Positions 7,574 to 15,089 of a stretch of DNA of 31,595 bases are shown here, one piece after another. Source of the DNA: JALHST01 sp038316335 (GTDB lineage Bacteria > Bacteroidota > Bacteroidia > Flavobacteriales > Flavobacteriaceae); the NCBI GenBank assembly GCA_038316335.1, contig JBBQAM010000048.1, positions 1 to 31,595 of the forward strand. The letters run 5' to 3'. Made by a program: the position numbers and the translations under genes. Under the pieces are notes generated by a model. It was given only the letters and a program-made list of their open reading frames with translations, searched no databases and was not told the origin of the DNA. Each line of letters opens with the position of its first letter. Within the stretch, counting starts at the first letter, position 1.

Positions 7574-9046
7574 TTAGTGATTTTGCCGATAGGCCAGAAG
7601 CGTTTTATATTTCTCTTTTTTATAAATACGCTCGATGTTCTTAAAAACGATGTTCCTAAAGGCAAATCCCGCCAGGCCGGCTACAGTTACTAAAATATAC
7701 CCGGTCGTTTGGTTTACAAGATAGTGTCCCAGGCCATAAATGAGTACCGGTAGTATTAATTTTGGAATAGTCAATAGTAACGTCTTCAAGTTGAAAGATT
7801 GTTTGTCACCAAACGCCTTTTTGTTGGAAGTGAGGTCGATAGGTGTCTTGATATAGGCCCCGCCCCAAAGTACGAGATATGAATTTACTCCCATATTGTA
7901 AATTGCGCCTACCAAGATCGCCAAATAGGCCTCCCAGCCAAAATAAAGATAAAACGACGCAAGTACGGTACTTATTAAGGTCGCAAGAATAATCAGATAC
8001 CACTTGGAGTTTAAATAGTCCTTATAGGTAATGTTCTGGCTCATCATCAAGGGATAGTACGAGCTGTCCCAACTTGGAACGTATTGTCCGAATGTAAATA
8101 GAAAGCCCCCTGAAACAAATATGCCGGCGAATATCTTCCACATCGGGCCTTCATACGCCTCTATGGCTCCTCCAAAGAATAAAAGTCCATAAAAAAGAAA
8201 AAGAATGCTCACCATAACCGTGGTCCTGGAGCGTTTGTTACGTTTAATAAGCTTGATATCGTTCTTCAAAAAAACCCCAAGATTGCCAAATCGATCTAGC
8301 CACTTAAAATCCTCGGTCTTCGCCACGGATGCCTTTTGGGCCAAGCCACCATCGAGATACATGTGTTTTTCGAAATAACGAAATGAAGCTACGTATAGAA
8401 AGGCCAGAATTGCCCATGGTAAGATGGCGAGCCAAGGGAAATCATACAGAGCGTCAAAGAATGGTGCTGTATATGCCGTTATATCAAAATATCCATAGTA
8501 TTGACAGATACCCAAGATGACAAAAAGTACCGCAACCGGATACAGGATACTATCTTTATTGTTAATAAGAACGTTTAGGAAATTATTGGCATAAATCAAG
8601 GCCATGATGCCCAAATGCCAACCGATGATTCCCCAGGGTGAATACCCTTCGATTAACAATACAATCGAAAAAGGGATAAAGAAAAAAGCATGTGCCCCGT
8701 TAAAGAACGAAACAATGCTCTTGCCCAATGAATAGTTTACGATCTGTGCTTTCTTGAAAGGAAGCAGGAGCAACGGTTTTATGTTGGTAACCGGCATTTT
8801 TTGTAAGGCATACCGAAACGCCAGATCGGCGACCAAATAATAGATCAAAAATCGGTTGATTATTTTTAGGGGATCTCCCTGACCCGATTTCTGGATCAAG
8901 TAATAGGCCCCTACGCCCATCGATAGGAAGACTACGACAAAATAAAGGGCCATAAAGCCCATAAAGATCTTGAAGACCAGGTTGGTCTTAAAGGAAGCGG
9001 CCCTAAAAAATGATTTCCACTGTAATCTTATAAAGTGTTTGAACAT
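7574..9046 (-). CDS. DUF5687 family ABC-2-type permease
   Basis: A 490-residue integral membrane protein with roughly ten to twelve hydrophobic helices. Length, the opening FKHFIRLQWKSFFRAASF, and the pairing with an ATPase of the LSKGNQ type match the DUF5687 family, which is found mainly in Bacteroidota and is thought to be the membrane half of an ABC exporter. A charged cytoplasmic loop around residues 228-275 (KTEDFKWLDRFGNLGVFLK) could contact the ATPase. It follows the last of three tandem HAAS-like membrane genes after 57 bases. The transported compound is unknown. Confidence 0.85.
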   Translation of the reverse strand: MFKHFIRLQWKSFFRAASFKTNLVFKIFMGFMALYFVVVFLSMGVGAYYLIQKSGQGDPLKIINRFLIYYLVADLAFRYALQKMPVTNIKPLLLLPFKKAQIVNYSLGKSIVSFFNGAHAFFFIPFSIVLLIEGYSPWGIIGWHLGIMALIYANNFLNVLINNKDSILYPVAVLFVILGICQYYGYFDITAYTAPFFDALYDFPWLAILPWAILAFLYVASFRYFEKHMYLDGGLAQKASVAKTEDFKWLDRFGNLGVFLKNDIKLIKRNKRSRTTVMVSILFLFYGLLFFGGAIEAYEGPMWKIFAGIFVSGGFLFTFGQYVPSWDSSYYPLMMSQNITYKDYLNSKWYLIILATLISTVLASFYLYFGWEAYLAILVGAIYNMGVNSYLVLWGGAYIKTPIDLTSNKKAFGDKQSFNLKTLLLTIPKLILPVLIYGLGHYLVNQTTGYILVTVAGLAGFAFRNIVFKNIERIYKKEKYKTLLAYRQNH

Positions 9047-9102
9047 TAGGTTCGTGTTTTGTTCAGTTGTTTAGTAGCAGGGATTATAAAATTGTTACAT
9101 AA

Positions 9103-9810
9103 TTAGACCATTTTGTATTCCGGATAGGCTTCGGAAAGCACTATTTCTGCCTTCTTAGGAAGAATATGAATCACGGTGTAAGTCAATACTATTAAAGATA
9201 TAATCGTTGTGGCAAAAACGAAATCGACCTCAGTGCTATTCATTGGTATTCTATCTCTAAAAAAAGAAAAATTAAGGATAATCGGAAAGAGGTTAATAAT
9301 ATTAGCTATATGCCCAAAGGAATATATTTGGTCTTTCAACATCCATTTTTTGCCATTTTTTATCATTTCCAATTCATGGTCCTTGCGTTTTAAAAAAAAC
9401 AGTAGCAACACATAACATACAATGATGAAGAATACGCCAATTATTATATTGTATTTATGTTCAATAGGAACAACCCCCAATAAGAAGGCGAGAAGTAGGA
9501 TTGAAGTTGCGGTCCATAAAATCCTTGGTAGCCTAAAGTATTCTTTATAAAATCTCAGAATAATTTTCCAATACCGTTTTTCCATAGCCTTTGTTTTTTC
9601 CTTGATCACATCAGCAAACCCGAATACCCCGAATTTTTTGAATTCCATTTGAAGGGCGGTATCAAAGGGTAGTTTGGGATTTAGTCTTTGTAGTACTTCG
9701 ATGCCATTCGCAAGATGGTCGACCAATTCGGTCTGTAGGTCATAATGCGCCACAAAATGCTGTCGGGTAAACGCGTAAAGTTGTGTTATTTGGTCTTGGG
9801 TTAGTTTCAT
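9103..9810 (-). CDS. HAAS-like membrane protein, third of three tandem paralogues
   Basis: A 235-residue protein: an N-terminal soluble helical domain (residues 1-100) and four membrane helices (around 104-122, 125-145, 170-190 and 205-225). The N-terminal motif ELVDHLANGIE (residues 28-38) is shared with the two genes upstream. It resembles the DUF1700/HAAS-type domain often coded beside PadR regulators in Firmicutes. An ATG at 9819 would overlap the upstream stop, but the ATG at 9810 gives MKLTQ, in line with the MKLSS and MNLKR starts of its paralogues, and lies one base after that stop; it is preferred. A signalling or regulatory role towards the ABC transporter is inferred from context only. 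Confidence 0.7.
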   Translation of the reverse strand: MKLTQDQITQLYAFTRQHFVAHYDLQTELVDHLANGIEVLQRLNPKLPFDTALQMEFKKFGVFGFADVIKEKTKAMEKRYWKIILRFYKEYFRLPRILWTATSILLLAFLLGVVPIEHKYNIIIGVFFIIVCYVLLLFFLKRKDHELEMIKNGKKWMLKDQIYSFGHIANIINLFPIILNFSFFRDRIPMNSTEVDFVFATTIISLIVLTYTVIHILPKKAEIVLSEAYPEYKMV

Positions 9811-9811
9811 A

Positions 9812-10444
9812 CTATGCATTAATTAGACCTTGATACTGATTTATGATTTGCCTTTTACATTCAATAACTTCCAGTAAACCAGCTACATTAAAAACGAGTG
9901 CGAAAAACCAATACCACATAAAATATGTTGGTTGTTCAAGAAGCCAAGAAGTCAATATACCTGCACAATATAAAAACATTGATGGCAATGCCATAATTGA
10001 TAATATGTACTGGGCCGATTGTATTTTTTTATACATCCCCTTCGGTTTGTAGTAAATATAAAGATGTATTACCTGAGCAAGCAGCATCGTTATCAGGAAC
10101 AAGTAACTTTGAATCCTCCCGCCTATTAATTGTGACACTAGATATATTGAACTGCCGATCAACAAGGAAATAAGGATGTATTGAGGCGTTATAAAAAATT
10201 GTAAAACTCTTTTGAACAGTGCCTTTTGATAGCCCCAATGTTTTAAATTATGAATTCTTTTTTGAAAATTTTTAACGAAACTACCTTTGGTTCGTAAAAA
10301 ATCTTCCAATAAAACATAGTCTGAACTTTCTTCAAATTCACTAGCTATATGATCAATCAGTTCAATTCGTATCTCTATGAAATTAATACCCATAAATTGA
10401 AGATATTTATCAATGTATTGTATTTGTTCTCTTTTTAGATTCAT
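9812..10444 (-). CDS. HAAS-like membrane protein, second of three tandem paralogues
   Basis: A 210-residue protein with an N-terminal helical domain carrying IELIDHIASEFE (residues 27-38) and four predicted membrane helices from about residue 85 onwards. It aligns without gaps to its two neighbours over the first 38 residues. The reading frame is open further upstream, but the ATG at 10444 overlaps the stop of the previous gene as ATGA, so translation is almost certainly coupled there; the longer version starting at 10510 is rejected. It is more diverged than the other two (no ANG in the motif). Function is unknown. Confidence 0.7.
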   Translation of the reverse strand: MNLKREQIQYIDKYLQFMGINFIEIRIELIDHIASEFEESSDYVLLEDFLRTKGSFVKNFQKRIHNLKHWGYQKALFKRVLQFFITPQYILISLLIGSSIYLVSQLIGGRIQSYLFLITMLLAQVIHLYIYYKPKGMYKKIQSAQYILSIMALPSMFLYCAGILTSWLLEQPTYFMWYWFFALVFNVAGLLEVIECKRQIINQYQGLINA

Positions 10445-11109
10445 GCTGTTTTTAGTTTCTTTGACACTCTGTGTGATTGGTACAAGTCCCAAAACGTATA
10501 TGCATAACAACTAAAATAGGAATACATAAATAGGCCAGCCAAAAGAATTTTGGCCTCAGAATCATACTTGAGCAAAAGAACCCAAAAAGGATTCATCAGC
10601 AGATACATAAAACCAACTCCGATTATATTGATTTTATAAAGATATCGATACGACGAATGATACCCAGAGGCCACGATTTTATAATAAAAGAACAACATTG
10701 CGGCAAAACAGCCAAAATATAACAGTCCGACGCAATTTGAGATGGTAGGATAGTAGGGCTTAAGATTAAAATACAAAGACAAAATATAGAAGAATCCAGT
10801 CAATATAAGGGCCAGTACAATAGTTCTTCCCACTATTTCCCGAGTTTTTTTGGCACATTTCCGTATCATGATTTTTGGCCCATGCCATGCCCAACCAATC
10901 CATAAACTTGAGAAATCTGCCAGTTCCTGATGCCATTTTCTGGTTTCAAGGGTATAGGCCTGGGAAAAATCAAGATGTTGCTCACACATGGCCCTTTCGA
11001 TCCCATTGGCCATGTGGTCAAGCACTTCGTTACGAAGATCTACTTGTGTCAATCGCATTGATTCGAGGTAGGCTACTAAGATGTTTACTTGTTTGCTACT
11101 TAATTTCAT
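10441..11109 (-). CDS. HAAS-like membrane protein, first of three tandem paralogues
   Basis: A 222-residue protein with the same layout as the two genes that follow: a soluble N-terminal helical domain with EVLDHMANGIE (residues 28-38), then four membrane helices (around 92-112, 120-142, 152-172 and 182-202). It starts 12 bases after the PadR stop and ends in an ATGA overlap with the next gene. A PadR gene followed directly by a membrane protein with this sort of N-terminal domain recalls PadR-DUF1700 (HAAS) pairs in Firmicutes. The family match is by motif and context and needs a profile search. Confidence 0.7.
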   Translation of the reverse strand: MKLSSKQVNILVAYLESMRLTQVDLRNEVLDHMANGIERAMCEQHLDFSQAYTLETRKWHQELADFSSLWIGWAWHGPKIMIRKCAKKTREIVGRTIVLALILTGFFYILSLYFNLKPYYPTISNCVGLLYFGCFAAMLFFYYKIVASGYHSSYRYLYKINIIGVGFMYLLMNPFWVLLLKYDSEAKILLAGLFMYSYFSCYAYTFWDLYQSHRVSKKLKTA

Positions 11110-11121
11110 CGGTAAAGGATT

Positions 11122-11460
11122 CTAATTGATGCGCCAATCCGGGTTGATTAAATGCTGCATTCCGCGGATAAAGTCCTCAAGTTCGGCCAAGCGGTTTGCG
11201 GTTTCCATTTCCCCGGTCTTGGTAAGTTTATAGTATTTACGAAGGCGGTTATCGACTTTGGCAACCTCAACATCCAAAAGGCCTTCGGCTTCCAATTTGT
11301 GCAATGCCGGATACAAGGCTCCTTCGGTTATGTTCAATTCACCTTTGGTTAGTTCCTTTACCTTTTGGGTAATCTCGTAGCCATACATTTTTCCCTGTTC
11401 TTCCAACAATTTTAGAATAATGGTATTCAGGCTGCCTTTATATAGTTTAGAATTGCCCAT
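11122..11460 (-). CDS. PadR family transcriptional regulator
   Basis: A 112-residue protein with the PadR winged-helix domain: the opening LYKGSLNTIILKLLEEQGKMYGYEI, helix-turn-helix around residues 25-60, the wing with LNITEGALYPALHKLEAEGLL (about 42-62), and the RKYYKLT strand. The length is that of PadR subfamily-2 members, with only a short C-terminal helix for dimerisation. PadR proteins usually repress their own operon and neighbours and respond to small molecules. As the first gene of the set leading to the ABC transporter it is the probable local regulator. An AT-rich imperfect dyad lies in the promoter region at 11482-11502. Confidence 0.92.
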   Translation of the reverse strand: MGNSKLYKGSLNTIILKLLEEQGKMYGYEITQKVKELTKGELNITEGALYPALHKLEAEGLLDVEVAKVDNRLRKYYKLTKTGEMETANRLAELEDFIRGMQHLINPDWRIN

Positions 11461-11481
11461 TTCGTTTAAAATTAGAGCTAA

Positions 11482-11502
11482 ATATATACATAATTTATAT
11501 AT
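11482..11502. promoter_or_regulatory. Candidate PadR operator (AT-rich dyad)
   Basis: ATATATA and TATATAT flank a seven-base centre, giving a 21-base dyad between the divergent PadR and oxidoreductase genes, 22 bases from the PadR start. PadR proteins bind dyads of about this size, often with ATAT/ATGT half-sites. The sequence is low in complexity, so chance is a real possibility. Confidence 0.3.
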
Positions 11503-11562
11503 GCATAAGGATTCTATGTATGTTTTTTTACGCTTTCAGTTTTAAATAGAAATTCCAATGCG

Positions 11563-11570
11563 TAATTTTG
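11563..11570 (+). promoter_or_regulatory. Candidate -7 box for the PaaE-like gene
   Basis: TAATTTTG fits the Bacteroidota -7 consensus TAnnTTTG and lies 27 bases upstream of the ATG at 11598. No clear TTG is seen at the expected -33 distance. Confidence 0.4.
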
Positions 11571-11597
11571 CGCACAAATTGATTAATTTTTGAATGT

Positions 11598-12647
11598 ATG
11601 AGCCATTTTCATCGTCTTACCGTTAAAAACATAAAACGCCTTACCCCCAGTTCGGTGGCAATTAGCTTTAGCATTCCCAAAGAACTTTTGCAGACCTTCG
11701 ATTTTATCCCGGGACAATACATTACGATTAAGAAGGAGCTGAAGGGAAAAGAACTACGTCGCTCCTATTCCATTTGCTCATCCCCCAAAAAAGACTGCAT
11801 TACCATAGGTGTGAAGCAAGTAGACAAGGGTGGGTTTTCGGACTATGCAAATAATAAACTGGCTGTCGGCGATGCATTGGAGGTGATGGCCCCAGAAGGC
11901 CGATTCGTTTTTAAACCAAGTCCAGGGCCAAAAAAAATAGCCGCATTTGCCGCGGGAAGCGGCATTACGCCCATCATGAGCATTGCAAAAGCCGTTTTGG
12001 AGACTGATCCCAAAAGTCGATTCGTGTTGGTCTACGGCAATAAATCCTATGCCGAAACAATGTTTTACACGGATTTGGTCAAATTACAACTTGAATATAC
12101 CAATAGGTTTTTTGTTTATTTTGTAAATAGCCAGGAACAGGAAAGCGATTCGCTTTTTGGGCGCATCGATGTGTCTACGGTAAACTATGTCCTGAATAAC
12201 AAACATAAGGAAACTCAATTCGATGATTTTTATATCTGTGGCCCCGAGGCCATGATACAGTTGGTTTCCGAAACCCTGCAAGACCATGATATCCCTAAGG
12301 AAAAGATACATTTCGAGCTCTTTACAACCACTGAAATTCTAGATGAACTTCCTGAAAAACCAGATGGCAAGACCGAGCTCACTGTGCTTTTGGATGATGA
12401 GGAATTCAAGTTCTCCATGCAGAAAAACAGCAGGGTCCTCGATGCTGTTTTAAAGGAAAATATCGATGCTCCCTATTCCTGTCAGGGGGGGGTATGCAGT
12501 ACGTGTATCGCGCGAATTAAGGAGGGCAAGGCAGAAATGGTCAAAAACCAGATCTTGACCGATGGGGAAATTGCCGAAGGCCTGATATTAACCTGCCAAG
12601 CGCATCCGTTGACCGCAACCCTGACGGTCGATTATGATGACGTCTAA
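11598..12647 (+). CDS. PaaE-like FAD/NAD(P)H oxidoreductase with C-terminal 2Fe-2S ferredoxin domain
   Basis: A 349-residue electron-transfer protein with three domains in order. The FAD-binding barrel has RRSYSICS at residues 54-61. The NAD(P)-binding domain has GSGITP at 120-125 and CGPEAM at 214-219. The C-terminal plant-type ferredoxin domain holds the cluster cysteines C295, C300, C303 and C333 in the CX4CX2CXnC pattern. This is the layout of PaaE, the reductase of phenylacetyl-CoA epoxidase, but no paaABCD genes are in this window, and flavobacteria commonly carry the gene alone. It more likely serves another oxygenase or desaturase. It is transcribed alone, divergent from padR and convergent with the patatin gene. 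Confidence 0.88.
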   Translation: MSHFHRLTVKNIKRLTPSSVAISFSIPKELLQTFDFIPGQYITIKKELKGKELRRSYSICSSPKKDCITIGVKQVDKGGFSDYANNKLAVGDALEVMAPEGRFVFKPSPGPKKIAAFAAGSGITPIMSIAKAVLETDPKSRFVLVYGNKSYAETMFYTDLVKLQLEYTNRFFVYFVNSQEQESDSLFGRIDVSTVNYVLNNKHKETQFDDFYICGPEAMIQLVSETLQDHDIPKEKIHFELFTTTEILDELPEKPDGKTELTVLLDDEEFKFSMQKNSRVLDAVLKENIDAPYSCQGGVCSTCIARIKEGKAEMVKNQILTDGEIAEGLILTCQAHPLTATLTVDYDDV

Positions 12648-12719
12648 CCCAGGTTGTCCTTTTGTTAAAGGGTTACTTAAGCGGCTTTGGATTCTACGGA
12701 AATTGTAATTGCCTTTCCC

Positions 12720-13505
12720 TTATTCTTGATTTTCCATAAATTTTTCAAGTTTACGGGAGGCGTGGTCATAGCCAATTTGAAAGGCCTTTTCAATGCCCTT
12801 TTTGTCTAATACCCCGATTTGTTCGAGTTCCTGAGGTTCAAAAACTAAATCGCACTGCCTTATTTTTACCTGACTAATGGCATTAATCATTAATGAAGAG
12901 GTGCGATTTGCCAATTGCAATGAAGATCGAATCTGTTTCTTGTCTACACGCTTTACGATCGAAACATTACTGCCGATAATAAAATCTACCTTGCTTTGAA
13001 GGGGCTCCAATGGAAAATTGTTCATTATGCCCCCATCGGCATAGAGGATTCCGCCGATTTCTACCGGGGCAAAAACCGGTGGAAGGGCAGCCGATGCCAA
13101 GAGTGGCATGATCAATTCCCCTTTAGAGAAGAATTCATCGGACCCCACTTGAAGATTGGTGGCCACAACATGTAGTTTTTTTTTGAGGTCTTCAAACCTA
13201 TTTTTTGGAAAATACGCTTTGAAAATATCAAAATAACGTTCGGTATCTACCAATCCTGGCTTTGAAATCGTTAAAAAATTATATTTGAATAACGGGGTCT
13301 CCTTAAAAAAGGAGAGCATGTCGTTCATGGGGTTCCCATTGGCATAATGGGCCCCGATCAATGCTCCAACACTACTCCCCGATACAATTTCTGCCGAAAT
13401 ATCATAGGCTTCGAGCGCTTTTAAAACCCCAACATGGGCCATGCCGCGTATCCCGCCCCCTGAAAGTACCAGTCCGATTGATTTGGAATGTAAGGTGTCT
13501 TGCAT
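12720..13505 (-). CDS. Patatin-like phospholipase/esterase
   Basis: About 261 residues. The oxyanion-hole motif is SGGGIRG (residues 15-21), the nucleophile is S45 in GSSVG (43-47), and the second catalytic residue is D157 in ADGGIMNN. This is the Ser-Asp dyad of bacterial patatin-like lipases (RssA/YchK group). No signal peptide is seen, so it should act in the cytoplasm or at the inner membrane on phospholipids or acyl esters. The frame can extend to a GTG at 13544 or an ATG at 13535, but the ATG at 13505 places the glycine-rich motif at the usual distance from the N-terminus and is preferred. It converges with the oxidoreductase gene with 72 bases between stops. Confidence 0.9.
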   Translation of the reverse strand: MQDTLHSKSIGLVLSGGGIRGMAHVGVLKALEAYDISAEIVSGSSVGALIGAHYANGNPMNDMLSFFKETPLFKYNFLTISKPGLVDTERYFDIFKAYFPKNRFEDLKKKLHVVATNLQVGSDEFFSKGELIMPLLASAALPPVFAPVEIGGILYADGGIMNNFPLEPLQSKVDFIIGSNVSIVKRVDKKQIRSSLQLANRTSSLMINAISQVKIRQCDLVFEPQELEQIGVLDKKGIEKAFQIGYDHASRKLEKFMENQE

Positions 13506-13833
13506 ACACTGATTCTGATGGCATAAAGGTAGCATGACTTTCACATTTTATGCCTATTTAGTTCACAAAGTACAATGACCGAGTCAACTTAATATAGTGG
13601 TCGCTATTCGAACCTTTGCATTAGTGCAAGAAAATTGACTGTAAAAAGGTATTTTTTTCTGCCTTTGATATTGATTCTCACTTTGACTTTTTCAAATGTG
13701 TCCTCAAAACTTCAGGTCGGCCACAATTATAGGGTATCGATTTAATTTCGGGACCCTTGTAATTAATTATTTATGTAAACGACCAAAGCCTCGCGTTGCT
13801 TTTTACGTAAGTTTACAATGAAGATTACGAAGT

Positions 13834-14517
13834 ATGCCATTTCGAAAACAACATAGTACCGCCATTTTGGTATTTGCGAACTCATCAAGGGAAGAACTTC
13901 GGCATAAAAAAATTGCAAAGGGGGGTGTTCTTTTTGATAGACTCACAAAACGGACTTTGCAAATTGTAAAAAAATCGGGGCTTCCCTATTTCCACTATAC
14001 CGAGGCACAGCAATCGGGCACTTCTTTTGCAGAACGTTTTAGCAACGCGATCGAATCTATTTTAAGCCAAGGGTTTGAAAGTATTATAATCATCGGGAAC
14101 GATACCCCTCAACTCAAGGTTTCACACCTAGTTGCGGCGTCTGAACATTTAATATCCGGTAAATGTGTTCTTGGCCCATCATGCGACGGTGGCTTTTATT
14201 TACTCGGTTTGCTACGGGAGCAATTCATCGCTTCCGATTTTTTAAGTTTACCTTGGCAAACAGCGCGATTATCGAAACAATTGACGTGCGTTCTAGGCCA
14301 TTCGAATGCCGAATTGGTGGAATTTGAACCATTTGTTGATATTGATTCGATCTGGGATATCGAGGAACTCACAAAATTGACGACACGATTGACGCGTGAT
14401 CTTATTTCACTGCTCGTATCCTTTATTAACATAGGGCATCAAATTGGGACCACTCGCCCAAGTTTAGTCGATTTTCAGCAATTACCCGTTCAATTCAATA
14501 AAGGATCTCCCCTTTAG
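13834..14517 (+). CDS. DUF2064 (TIGR04282-like) arsenosugar-type glycosyltransferase
   Basis: A 227-residue protein of the DUF2064 family, which has a nucleotide-sugar-transferase-like fold. Seen motifs are TAILVFANS at the N-terminal strand, the core IIIIGNDTPQL (about residues 87-97), and LGPSCDGGFYLLGL (about 117-130) with the conserved aspartate and glycines. Later there is a VDIDS acidic motif. The family is repeatedly found beside radical SAM ArsS genes and annotated as an arsenosugar biosynthesis glycosyltransferase. The canonical N-terminal K-TRL motif is replaced by EELRHKKI, a variant that seems frequent in flavobacteria. It is the first of three co-directional genes; the gap to the next is 157 bases. 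Confidence 0.8.
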   Translation: MPFRKQHSTAILVFANSSREELRHKKIAKGGVLFDRLTKRTLQIVKKSGLPYFHYTEAQQSGTSFAERFSNAIESILSQGFESIIIIGNDTPQLKVSHLVAASEHLISGKCVLGPSCDGGFYLLGLLREQFIASDFLSLPWQTARLSKQLTCVLGHSNAELVEFEPFVDIDSIWDIEELTKLTTRLTRDLISLLVSFINIGHQIGTTRPSLVDFQQLPVQFNKGSPL

Positions 14518-14627
14518 TCGTTGATTCACCATTTCGTTTTGATATTTCTTACCGTACCTCAAAACGCAGCTACAGTTATACGAATTGAAAATGAATCGCT
14601 TTGCCCTTAATTGCTTTCAGATGAATG

Positions 14628-14635
14628 TAATTTTG
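14628..14635 (+). promoter_or_regulatory. Candidate -7 box for the AhpD-like/arsS pair
   Basis: TAATTTTG matches TAnnTTTG and lies 39 bases upstream of the ATG at 14675. Upstream TTG triplets lie at 14 and 24 bases, just outside the usual 17-23 spacing, so the -33 element is uncertain. It would let the last two genes of the set be transcribed separately. Confidence 0.4.
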
Positions 14636-14674
14636 AGCGTCAATGCTTTATTCAAAAATCTTAAAATTGAAACA

Positions 14675-15010
14675 ATGACAAATACATATTATGATCCTGC
14701 CGATTTGAGAAAATTTGGCAGTATAACCGAATGGAGCGAGGAACTTGGTAAAAAGTTCTTTGATTATTATGGAAATGTTTTTGAAGAGGGTGCTTTGACG
14801 GCCCGTGAAAAATCGTTGATTGCCCTGGCAGTTGCCCATGTAGTCAAGTGCCCCTATTGTATCGATGCATATACAAAAGATGGCCTTGAAAAAGGAATTA
14901 CCAAAGAGGAAATGATGGAGGCCGTACATGTAGGTGCGGCGATTGTGAGTGGGGCCACTTTGGTACACGGGGTACAAATGATGAACAAGTACAATAAATT
15001 GAGCATGTAA
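14675..15010 (+). CDS. Arsenosugar-associated AhpD/carboxymuconolactone-decarboxylase-like protein
   Basis: A 111-residue all-helical protein of the AhpD/CMD superfamily. The redox motif CPYC lies at residues 59-62 after the conserved glutamate E45 (TAREKSLIALA), with H85 in a later helix. In AhpD peroxidases a histidine follows the second cysteine by four residues; here that place is Y66 (CIDAY). Such proteins encoded beside ArsS are annotated as peroxidase-like partners in arsenosugar synthesis, with no proven reaction. The frame extends to a TTG at 14585, but that would add a 30-residue tail with no homology pattern and would swallow the -7 box, so the ATG at 14675 is chosen. arsS follows after 79 bases. 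Confidence 0.85.
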   Translation: MTNTYYDPADLRKFGSITEWSEELGKKFFDYYGNVFEEGALTAREKSLIALAVAHVVKCPYCIDAYTKDGLEKGITKEEMMEAVHVGAAIVSGATLVHGVQMMNKYNKLSM

Positions 15011-15089
15011 ATTGTTGATAGGCGCATTCGCCTTGGTCAGGTAAAATAGCCTGATACCACCTACAGTGGCATTCAAACAAAAAATAAAA

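Noticed and set aside
9843..11129. Antisense frames opposite the three HAAS-like genes
   Set aside because: The minus-strand frames share aligned N-termini and ATGA coupling, so they are the coding ones; the antisense frames show no motif.
11598..12647. Assigning the oxidoreductase as true PaaE of phenylacetate degradation
   Set aside because: No other paa gene is in the window, and the domain layout is shared by many oxygenase reductases; only a PaaE-like call is supported.
12645..12675. TAACCC/GGGTTA and CCTTT/AAAGG pairs between the convergent oxidoreductase and patatin genes as a shared terminator
   Set aside because: The stems are five to six pairs, and no U-tract follows on either strand; too weak to call.
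14648..15080. Minus-strand frames opposite the AhpD-like gene
   Set aside because: The plus strand has the CPYC motif, full family length and a -7 box; the antisense frames have unusual cysteine/histidine-rich composition and no family.
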